NCBI GenBank assembly: GCA_965247705.1
Contig: CBDFHV010000059.1
Coordinates: 8,530-72,529, forward strand
Direction of reading: 5' to 3'
Source of the DNA: CBDFHV01 sp965247705
GTDB taxonomy: Bacteria > Pseudomonadota > Alphaproteobacteria > Rhodospirillales > CAMCUA01
DNA length: 64,000 bases
The notes beneath the pieces were generated by a model. The model was given only the letters and a program-made list of their open reading frames with translations, searched no databases and was not told the DNA's origin. The translations under genes were made by a program, and so were the position numbers. Below are positions 57,256 to 64,000 of the stretch, one piece after another (positions within the stretch are counted from its first letter, which is position 1; every line of letters starts with the position of its first letter).

Positions 57256-58391
57256 TCACGCCGCCGAAAGGAACAGACGATTGACGTAAGCCGAGGCCCG
57301 ATCGGCGACGAAGCGGGATGTCTCCCCCTCCAGGGGCGGCTCGCCCGCCGGCAGGGGAAACACGCATCCGCGGGCGAGCCGGACTTGATTGATCGGCGTG
57401 ATGCCATAGAGCACCTGGCAGATCAGCCGATCCCGCTTTCGCGGCAGCAGGCCCTTGTGAATGCCTCGGGTGTTGGCGATGAATCGGCTGCCCGCCGGTC
57501 CCGTAAAATAGACCGGGTCAGCCCCCAGATAGCGGCGGGTATCCTCGTCGGTCTTGCGCAGGGTCAGGAAGTACCACTGGTTGAAGGCGTCCGCGCCCTC
57601 CGGCCAAGAGTCCCGCAACCGGCCCACATGGTTCGGGTCGTGGGTCCCGGCCATGAAGGCGTGGGGCCCGGAATCCGCGTCCACGTCCGTCAACTGAATG
57701 AACAGTTTGCAGAAGTAGTAATCGGCATTGTCCAGGTGGAAGAGCTATGCGTCCCTGGGATCGGCGGGGACCGGCGAAGGACCACCAGCAACTGAACCCG
57801 AGGATCATGGGCGCGGCCCCCAGGTGGCGCGCCACCGCGCCGAGGGTCGCCGGATCATTGGCGATCTCCAGCAGATGGGGGCAGGAGACCACCGTCTCGG
57901 TGGGAAAGTTGGCGATGTTGGAATCCCGGGACTCGGCTACCGTGCACAGGTTCCCCTCGCCCGTATACATACCGCGGCAGGACCTGCTTGTCGGCGAAGT
58001 AGTCCTTCATCTCGGCGATGACGTCCGCCTCGACCGGAGGCCGGTGCAGGTAACCGACCCGGTCGAAATCGTTCTTGGCGCAATCCATGCCCAAAACCGG
58101 CGGAACGCCCAGCACCTCGCGGGCGTAGGCGTCGACCGCCGTCCGAAAGGCATTCAACAGCGCCGGGTCCAGGCTGTGATGGATATGGCACATGACGGCG
58201 TAGTGGAGCTGCCGCATGCGATCCACGTTGGCGAGTTCGGCCGGATCGGTGCGGTAGAGTGGGCGCAAGGGCGCCCAACGGTCGTCGCTCAGGATGAAGC
58301 GATGAAAGCCCAAATACCACAGCAGCATGTATTCGGCATTCTCCAGGGGAGCCTGCCAGGGCGCCCGTTGCGCCGTCGCGGCGGCCGTTAT
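57256..58391 (-). pseudogene. Decayed phytanoyl-CoA dioxygenase (PhyH)-like gene
   Basis: Homologous along its length to the intact gene at 54840-55961 but damaged four times. (1) The start is ATA (58391-58389) where ATG is expected, and this change also turns the upstream stop from TGA to TAA. (2) About 57970: an apparent loss of two bases (TATGTATACGGGC for an expected TAC-ACG) shifts frame. (3) About 57765: one extra C in a C-run (GGTCCCCGCCGAT) shifts frame again. (4) A TAG replaces the CAG of the ...DAQLFHLD element at 57746-57748. The remaining coding text is clear: ENAEYMLLWYLGFHR, LGFSCWWSFAGP, FHLDNADYYFCKLFIQLTDV and NTRGIHKGLLPRKRDRLICQ. Confidence 0.9.
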
Positions 58392-59155
58392 GGCGCGCCT
58401 CCGGCCAGCGCCGTGGCCGGGCGATCGCCCGCCTCGCCCGCCGCCAGAAATCCGCGACCCGCGAGCAGCGCCAGGGAGGCCAGATCCACACGGCCGGCAT
58501 TCCGGCGGACGAACAGGGCGATGTCTCCGGGGGCGATGACGACCAGGTCGTCGTATTCCCGGTTGGCGCGGCGGTTGAAGCACGCGCGCAGCTCGGCTTC
58601 CGGACAGGTGAAGTGGGCCGCGATGGCCACCTCCGTGACCCGTGTCTGGCCGTTGGTCCAAAGTCCAAAGGGCATCGGATCGACCACCCGGTCGCGGGGA
58701 ACGTTGAGTTCCTCTTCCACTTCCAGCAGCAACTGTCCCACGTAATCCACCCCGCCGTCAGCCTGGAGGCAACCCCGTTCCACCGATCCCGAGGGCACCA
58801 GTTCCCACAACCCTCGATCGGAGCCCACGACCGCGCTTCGCTGGCCCAGGACCAGGTTCCCATCGACGGTGATCAAACCGCTTACCGCCAGGGGCCGAAG
58901 GTTCAGGAGGTTGGCCAGGTCCGGCTCCCTGCGTTGGGCGACGAACCGGCGATAGGGGGTGAATCGGCCCTCTAGCACGCCGTCCCCCCAGCGCTCGACG
59001 CTAAAGATCCGCCCGTCGTAAAGAATGCCGTCGGATTGGCGCAGTGCCTGGTCCCAGATCCCATCGACCTGCCGCGACAAATCGGGCGGCAGGGCGGGCG
59101 GATCGCCCAGGGAGCGAACCCGCAGGTCTGGGCCGATGGAGCGCCAGGCCGCCAT
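58388..59155 (-). CDS. Nudix-like hydrolase, divergent
   Basis: 255 aa. An N-terminal ~90 residues (RQSDGILYDGRIFSVERWGD, GRFTPYRRFVAQRREPDLAN) precede a Nudix-type fold: GLITVDGNLVLGQRSAVVGS, LWELVPSGSVERG and YVGQLLLEVEEELNVPRDRV, which is a partial Nudix box (the glycine-rich start and the REUXEE part survive, the spacing is longer). Members hydrolyse nucleoside diphosphates linked to other groups, including nucleotide sugars, which suits a sugar locus. The start MAAWRSIG lies one base after the HAD gene stop. Its stop shares bases with the mutated start (ATA) of the PhyH-like relic. Confidence 0.65.
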   Translation of the reverse strand: MAAWRSIGPDLRVRSLGDPPALPPDLSRQVDGIWDQALRQSDGILYDGRIFSVERWGDGVLEGRFTPYRRFVAQRREPDLANLLNLRPLAVSGLITVDGNLVLGQRSAVVGSDRGLWELVPSGSVERGCLQADGGVDYVGQLLLEVEEELNVPRDRVVDPMPFGLWTNGQTRVTEVAIAAHFTCPEAELRACFNRRANREYDDLVVIAPGDIALFVRRNAGRVDLASLALLAGRGFLAAGEAGDRPATALAGGAP

Positions 59156-59156
59156 T

Positions 59157-59816
59157 TCAGAGCACCTCCGCCACGTCGTCCAGTCCCGCCACGGGCCGGG
59201 CCTGGGGCGGGAAAGCGCCACTGTCGTAAAGCGGCGAGGCGACCGCATAGGTGACGAGCCCCGCGGCCAGGGCGGAGGCCACGCCGGCCGGGGAATCCTC
59301 CACCGCCAGCGATACCGCTGCTCCACAGTCGAGATGTCGCAGGGCGCACTGGTAGGGCTCCGGGTCTGGTTTGCCCTTCGTCACCGATTCAGCACCCACC
59401 ACTGTATCCACCAAATCCGCCAGATCCTGCTGGTTCAACCAGTCCAGGGTGTCCACCTCCCGGCTCGACGTCACGACGGCCACCGCCCGGTTTGTCGCTC
59501 GGGCGACCTCGAGCAGGTGTCGCGCGCCGCGCGCCGGTGAGACCGAAGCGTAGGCCCCATTGATGAATCCCCCGTAAACCTTCATCAGCCGGTCGTGGGG
59601 GGACTCCAGGTCGTGCCAAGCCTTCAAGCGGGCGACCACCTCGTCGAGGGGCGGTCCCACCAGGCGGTGGAACTCCTCGTCCGAACCCTGCAGGCCCTGG
59701 GACTCCAGGAATTGGCGGTAGGCCTGGCGCAGGGGAGGGACGCTGTCCGCCAGGGTGCCGTCCAAATCGATGCAGAGGGCGCGGCGCCCCGAACGGCGCT
59801 CGCCATCATTCGTCAA
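59157..59816 (-). CDS. HAD-superfamily phosphatase
   Basis: 219 aa. HAD motif I is LCIDLDGTLADSVPPLRQAY with DxD, motif II region AVAVVTSSREVDTLDWLNQQ, the lysine in ESVTKGKPDPEPYQCALRHL, and motif IV AVSLAVEDSPAGVASALAAG. The cap is of the small helical phosphoglycolate-phosphatase type. The start is a TTG at 59816, because no other start exists downstream before motif I. It overlaps the end of the GNAT-NeuB gene by 11 bases, with GGAAGGGGA upstream. In nonulosonic-acid pathways a phosphatase removes the 9-phosphate of the NeuB product, a role this gene could fill. Confidence 0.85.
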   Translation of the reverse strand: MTNDGERRSGRRALCIDLDGTLADSVPPLRQAYRQFLESQGLQGSDEEFHRLVGPPLDEVVARLKAWHDLESPHDRLMKVYGGFINGAYASVSPARGARHLLEVARATNRAVAVVTSSREVDTLDWLNQQDLADLVDTVVGAESVTKGKPDPEPYQCALRHLDCGAAVSLAVEDSPAGVASALAAGLVTYAVASPLYDSGAFPPQARPVAGLDDVAEVL

Positions 59817-61377
59817 TCCAGTCCCCTTCCCGCAGGCCGTCGCCCAGGTTGATGTCCCGGGCCGCCCGCTTGCCTTCCACGTCGTCCAGGAACCGGGGAT
59901 GGACGCCCCGCGGCCGTTTCCCCGGCCGCAGAATGGCGAAGGCATCGCCTTCCCGCAGCACCTCGCCGGCCCGGATCGGCCGCAGGGCCTGGAGCCCGCG
60001 CCGGGCGAACAGGCGCAGCTCTTCCTCTTCGGGCAGGACGGCCTTGAGTCCGTCCCCGAGGGCCGTTTCCGCCTCGCGAACGCCGCGTACCATCAACTGC
60101 AATTCGACGGGCGTCAGGGCGAAGGCGTGGTCGGGACCGGGAAGTCCATTGTCGATGGTGATGTGCTTTTCGATCGCCCGCGCGCCGAGGGCCACCGCCG
60201 TCATCGGGCCCGTGACCGGGTCGCGGCTGTGATCGGAAAGCCCGACGGCCGTCCCGAAGCGGCGCTTCAGCCACGGAATGACGCTGACGTTCAGCGCGCT
60301 GTTGGGCGCCGGATAGCGGGCCGTGCACTGCATCAGGCAGAGGTCCTTGCCGCCGGCCTCGCGGAAGGTGTCGACAGCGAAAGCGATGTCCGCCTCCGTG
60401 CTCGCCCCGGTGGACAGCACGGTGGGTTTTGCCGAGCCCCCGGCGAGGCGCAGCAGATGCACGTGACCGTTCTCGTAGGAAGCGATCTTGTGCACCGCGA
60501 CGTGAGGATCGACGGCGGCGAAGTCGTCCGGCGAGAAGGGCGACGACATGAAGCCGATGCCCCGCTCCCGCGCGTGGGCCGCCAGTGTGGCCACCAGCGC
60601 GTAGGGCATGGCCAGGTGGTCGAAAATCGCCGAGATATCCTCGCGAATGCCCGCCTCCGACAGGTAGTCGCTTTCCCCGGCGTTGGGCACATAGACGGTT
60701 TCCGGCCGATAGGTCTGGAATTTGACGGCGTCGGCCCCGGCCTCGGCGGCGACGTCGATCAGGGCACGGCCCATGGCCAGGTCCCGCGCCGGGCTGCCCA
60801 TGCGCCAGTTGGAGCCCGCCTCGGCGATGACGAACACCCGTCCACGGCGCCAGAACGGCGGCGTCAGGTCGCGAACGAAGCGCAGGACCTGACAGCGCTC
60901 CCCCGTGTCGGCGACGGTCTTGTCGAATTCGCCCAGGATCTCGAAGCCGGCGCGATCGAACGTGACAACGGAGGCGCGGTTGTCGGGACGCACCTCGGCC
61001 ACCATCGAATCCACCCCGTGGGCGGCCGCATGGTCCACGGCGAGGCAAACGGCGCGCCAGCCGATGCCGCGGCCGCGGCAATCCGGGTCCACGTTGATGG
61101 AGATGTCCATGCAGCGGCCAGACAGGCCTTGCGGATGGGGAAAGGGGCGGAAGCGCAGGAACCCCACCCGCCTGCCATCCTCGAGAACGAAAAGGGGCGG
61201 CAAGTCAGGCTGGGAGAAATACGCGTCGCGAAATTCGGGCCAGAACGTCTGCCACAGTTTTTCTTCGTGATGGAAGGCGACCTCGCGGGCGACCGGGTCA
61301 TTGCGCCAGGCCATGACCAGGCGGGCGTGGGCTTCCACGGGCCGGCAGACTTCCAAGTCCAGAACGTCTGTTTTCAA
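59806..61377 (-). CDS. GNAT-NeuB fusion: N-acetyltransferase plus nonulosonic-acid synthase
   Basis: 523 aa. Residues 1-165 are a GNAT acetyltransferase (VMAWRNDPVAREVAFHHEEK, acetyl-CoA loop in DPDCRGRGIGWRAVCLAVDH). Residues ~170-450 are a NeuB-type barrel that condenses phosphoenolpyruvate with an amino sugar: VFVIAEAGSNWRMGSPARDL, GADAVKFQTYRPETVYVPNA, FGTAVGLSDHSRDPVTG, GARAIEKHITIDNGLPGPDH. The C-terminal ~70 residues are the antifreeze-like SAF domain (ARRGLQALRPIRAGEVLREG). The LPGPDH stretch looks nearer to sialic or legionaminic-acid synthases than to PseI. PseH-like acetylation and synthase steps joined in one chain would couple two pathway steps. It leads the operon. Confidence 0.88.
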   Translation of the reverse strand: MKTDVLDLEVCRPVEAHARLVMAWRNDPVAREVAFHHEEKLWQTFWPEFRDAYFSQPDLPPLFVLEDGRRVGFLRFRPFPHPQGLSGRCMDISINVDPDCRGRGIGWRAVCLAVDHAAAHGVDSMVAEVRPDNRASVVTFDRAGFEILGEFDKTVADTGERCQVLRFVRDLTPPFWRRGRVFVIAEAGSNWRMGSPARDLAMGRALIDVAAEAGADAVKFQTYRPETVYVPNAGESDYLSEAGIREDISAIFDHLAMPYALVATLAAHARERGIGFMSSPFSPDDFAAVDPHVAVHKIASYENGHVHLLRLAGGSAKPTVLSTGASTEADIAFAVDTFREAGGKDLCLMQCTARYPAPNSALNVSVIPWLKRRFGTAVGLSDHSRDPVTGPMTAVALGARAIEKHITIDNGLPGPDHAFALTPVELQLMVRGVREAETALGDGLKAVLPEEEELRLFARRGLQALRPIRAGEVLREGDAFAILRPGKRPRGVHPRFLDDVEGKRAARDINLGDGLREGDWIDE

Positions 61378-61528
61378 TGATCGCCCCTATTCGGTGGTCC
61401 AGCCGGCACTTTCTGCCGGGCACCATACGGCAACTTTGGGATATCGGGCACGGATAACCGCCGAACCGCGATCCGCGCCTCACCAACTATGCGTTGGTTT
61501 TCATAGACTTGCCAGGGTGGCGCGCTGT

Positions 61529-61544
61529 TGGCCCGGCGATTGCT
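61529..61544 (+). promoter_or_regulatory. Candidate sigma-54 (-24/-12) promoter of fliK
   Basis: TGGCCCGGCGATTGCT matches the RpoN pattern TGGCACG-N4-TTGCW with one mismatch and the right spacing, and ends 38 bases upstream of the fliK ATG. RpoN control is common for class II flagellar genes in alphaproteobacteria. The 61380-61582 gap otherwise shows no gene. Confidence 0.5.
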
Positions 61545-61582
61545 GGGAGATAGTCGCCAATTCACAGGTGGGACTCGCGGCC

Positions 61583-62977
61583 ATGGACTTTCTACCGATC
61601 AACCCCAATGACCCGAAGGACGGGACGGGCAGCGCCAGCGCCTCACCGTCCAGCGCCCTGCAGATTGCGACCATCGCGGCCACTTTCAGCGAGATCATGG
61701 CGAGCTCGGGCAAGAGCCTCGAGCCCGGTATCGGCGGATTCACCGGCCACGGCGATCTCGTCGGCCCGTCGGACCAGATCGATCGCATCCGCGACGACGC
61801 GGCGACGGGATACGAGTCCCGCGACGACCGAGGTCGGGGCGGCGATGACAGTGCCGCCGACCGAGACGATCGGGACGCGGGCTACAGGGAAGCCGCGCCC
61901 GACCCGGGCCGCGGCACCCAGGACGGCCGAGACCGGCCCGCGGACGATACCGCCCAGCGAACGGATCCTTCCCGTCCGGCGGGCGACGAGCAGCGCAACG
62001 ATGATCGAAGCGGGCAGGACGGCGGCGACGGGACCGCCGGGAACTCGGACGATGCCGGCGGCCAGAATGCAGGCGACAATAACCCGCAAAACGGCCAGAC
62101 GGCGGAGGCCAGCGGCGAAACCAAGACCGTCGGCGACGGCGTCGCCGCCACGGCGGGCTCGGTGGCGCCGAATCTGGATCCCAATACCGTCGTGAAAACC
62201 GGCACCGCCGAAGGTGTCGTGGATCCGCTGCTCGCGGCCGCCGCCGCGGTGTCGGGCAACGCAGACGGTCCGGCCAAGGTGGCCGCCGCCGCCACAACCT
62301 CCAACCATGGCCAGGCGTCCTCGGCCGAGAGCGGTCCGGGACTGGCCGCCGCGGTCGCGCCGGGTTCCCAGGATCTGGACGCCCGGTCCGATGGGCAAAC
62401 GGGCGGCGATGACGCCAAACGCGGCCCGGCCACGGTCGCGCCGCTGGCCGAGGCTGGCGCCGATCCCCTGCTGGCATCGGCTGCCGCGGAGGCCACGTCC
62501 GGTCCGACGGCAACCGCCGGCGCCGGCACCAACAGCGGCTCGGCGGCTTCCGGGCAGCACGGCGCCGCCCAAGGCAACGCCCAGGGCAATGGCGCGGCAT
62601 AATCCGGCGGCACCGCGGCCGAAGCGGCCGTCGCCGCACAGAACCAGGCCGCCGCCCAGGCTGCGGCCCAGACCGCGGCCCAGACCGCGGCCCGCGCCGC
62701 GGCGGCCGGCGATGGCAAGGGAGGCGCCACCACGGTCCAAGGGGCCAACGGCGCCAATGGCCTGCAAGGGGCAGGGGGCGATGCCTCCGCCACCGGCGGT
62801 CCCGGCAACACCACCGACACCAACGCCACCCAGCGGGCCAACCAGACCCAGGCGCCAGCGCAGGCCCGTCCGGCGGTGCTCTCGCAGCCGCTGGTGGATC
62901 AGGTCAGCGTTCAAATCACCAAGGCCGTGCAGCAGGGCCTGGACCGCATTAATATCCAGCTGCGGCCGCCGGAACTA
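61583..62977 (+). pseudogene. fliK: Flagellar hook-length control protein FliK, broken
   Basis: The frame from MDFLPINPNDPKDGTG runs to a TAA at 62600, then continues in the same frame with no other lesion. This suggests one CAA-to-TAA nonsense change (reading ...NGAA-stop-SGGTAAEAA). The N-terminal half is long, Asp/Arg/Gly/Ala-rich and disordered, as usual for FliK. After the stop the Ala/Gln-rich segment leads into VSVQITKAVQQGLDRINIQL RPPEL, the start of the conserved C-terminal FliK domain. There the gene is cut at CTAG by an IS630-family element. The C-terminal domain that senses hook length is lost or lies beyond the window, so this copy cannot be functional. Confidence 0.85.
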
Positions 62978-64000
62978 GTGTTCCGCTCGAAACAAATGAT
63001 TCCCATCGGGCAGGTGTGATGCGATTCTGGGTTCATGGGGAAGAAAGTGAGGATCCAGCTGGCGCCTGGGGATCAGGACAGGCTGGAGGCGTTGATCGCC
63101 AATGGCAACACGCCGCAGAAGCATGTCCGACGGGCTCGGATTGTACGGCTGGCCGGCGACGGCGTTGGCACCGATGAGATCCAGCGCCGCTTGGGCGTGA
63201 GCAAACCGACCATCCGACGCTGGCGGACGCGCTATGTGGAGGCCGGCGTGGACGGTTTGTGCCGCGATAAGACGCGCCCGCCGGGCAAGGCACCGCTTGC
63301 GGCGGATGTGGTCATGCGGGTGATCGAGAAGACCAAGACGGAAACGCCGCCGGACGCGACCCACTGGAGCCTGCGAACGATGGCCAAGGCGGTGGGCATC
63401 GCGCCGTCGAGCGTTCAGGCGATCTGGAAGGCACATGAGCTGAAACCGCATCTGGTGGCGACTTTCAAGCTGTCCAATGATCCGCGGTTTGCCGAGAACG
63501 TCGAGGACGTGGTCGGGCTGTATGTCAACCCGCCGGAGCACGCCATCGTCCTGTCGGTGGACGAGAAGTCCCAGATCCAGGCACTCGACCGCACCCAGCC
63601 GGGCCTGCCGATGAAGAAGGGCCGGGCCGGCACCATGACCCACGACTATAAGCGCCACGGCCACCACCACCCTGTTCGCGGCGCTCGACGTGCTCGACGG
63701 CACGGTCATCGGCCAATGCATGCAGAAGCATCGCCATCAGGAGTTCATCCGCTTCTTGAACAAGATCAACCGCGCGACGTCGAAGCACCTGGCTCTCCAC
63801 CTGATCGTCGACAACTACGCCGCCCACAAGACGCCGGAGGTCAAGCGCTGGCTGAAACGCCATCCCCGGTTCCACCTGCATTTCACGCCGACCTCGGCGT
63901 CGTGGCTCAACTTGGTCGAACGCTTCTTTGCCGAGATCACCCGAAAGCGCATCCGTCGCGGCGTGTTTCACTCCATCGTCGAATTGAAAATGGCCATCAA
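62978..64000 (+). mobile_element. IS630-family insertion sequence (right end outside window)
   Basis: The left end starts at the CTAG of the fliK reading frame (CTAG 62975-62978) and carries GTGTTCCGCTCGAAACAAAT, continuing into a transposase gene. IS630 elements target TA within CTAG, as here. The end sequence closely matches the MITE at 20996-21092. The right end is not in the window, so length and target duplication cannot be checked. Confidence 0.85.
63035..64000 (+). pseudogene. IS630 transposase, frameshifted and cut by the window end
   Basis: The ATG at 63035 opens MGKKVRIQLAPGDQDRLEAL, an N-terminal helix-turn-helix (TDEIQRRLGVSKPTIRRWRT), then the DDE catalytic domain beginning LSVDEKSQIQALDRTQPGLP. 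At about 63661 an extra C (CACGGCCACCACCACC) shifts the frame. The correct text continues in the next frame with TTTLFAALDVLDGTVIGQCM, the second Asp in HLIVDNYAAHKTPEVKRWLK and the Glu in SWLNLVERFFAEITRKRIRR to the window edge. All three catalytic residues survive in the DNA but not in one chain. Programmed -1/+1 shifting is known in some IS630 elements, so it could be natural rather than a lesion. Confidence 0.8.

Noticed and set aside
1..64000. CRISPR array, tRNA or rRNA genes
   Set aside because: No regularly spaced direct repeats, no cloverleaf-type sequence with a GTTCGAATC-like loop, and no rRNA motifs were recognised by eye.

Overview
The window is GC-rich, densely coded DNA with short intergenic gaps and many ATGA or GTGA stop/start overlaps. 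The gene content points to a flagellated, PHB-storing alphaproteobacterium, most likely of the Rhodospirillales: an EnvC-like/CtpA/divergent polysaccharide deacetylase/RppH run, an RpoH-type sigma factor, a phasin, MidA, UbiK, an OmpR/EnvZ-like pair and FliK. The species was not identified. No rRNA, tRNA or CRISPR was recognised. No gap longer than 300 bases lacks a gene.

Region 1 (1-23.4 kb) is core genome. It holds envelope and division genes, RppH, an amidase, QueG, a lipoprotein, and a PgeF-(small peptide)/MidA-Lgt-HldD minus-strand block. UbiK, a YbjN protein and ProC follow, then RpoH, a TetR regulator, the phasin with a palindrome-flanked promoter, CsaA, a two-component system, MarR and an IlvE-like aminotransferase. 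Three mobile or repeat insertions interrupt it: an IS1595-type element at 9.0-10.1 kb, a perfect 33-bp inverted repeat at 19.6 kb, and a ~95-bp MITE-like element between the response regulator and histidine kinase genes.

Region 2 (23.4-50.1 kb) is an accessory catabolic island. It has four stand-alone hydantoinase-B/oxoprolinase-type proteins (three on the minus strand, one on the plus strand) and one HyuA-HyuB fusion. Around them lie an aspartoacylase-like hydrolase, a LysR regulator, a TctC/B/A tricarboxylate-type transporter whose TctA is frameshifted, an HMG-CoA-lyase-like enzyme, two tandem peptide/nickel-type ABC binding proteins without permeases, a sulfotransferase-like protein, an unknown Rossmann-type protein, a URO-D-like protein and an orphan HicB. 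Two copies of a BIME-like palindromic repeat flank parts of the island. The layout suggests uptake and hydrolysis or carboxylation of small cyclic amides or organic acids. The substrate cannot be read from the sequence.

Region 3 (50.1-61.4 kb, minus strand) begins with a TPR/SPOR lipoprotein. It continues with an overlapping operon that, in transcription order, encodes a GNAT-NeuB fusion (nonulosonic-acid synthase type), a HAD phosphatase, a Nudix-like protein, a decayed phytanoyl-CoA-dioxygenase (PhyH)-like gene, a GSCFA protein, an intact PhyH-like dioxygenase, a second GSCFA protein, a methyltransferase, the relic tail of a third GSCFA gene, and a methyltransferase with a Trm112-like tail. 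It looks like a sialic/legionaminic-acid-type surface or flagellin glycan decoration locus built by tandem duplication of a PhyH-GSCFA module. It is the best candidate here for an undescribed system.

Region 4 (61.5-64 kb) is a broken fliK. It carries an in-frame stop and is cut at a CTAG site by an IS630-family element whose transposase is itself frameshifted. The end of this IS closely matches the ends of the MITE at 21 kb.
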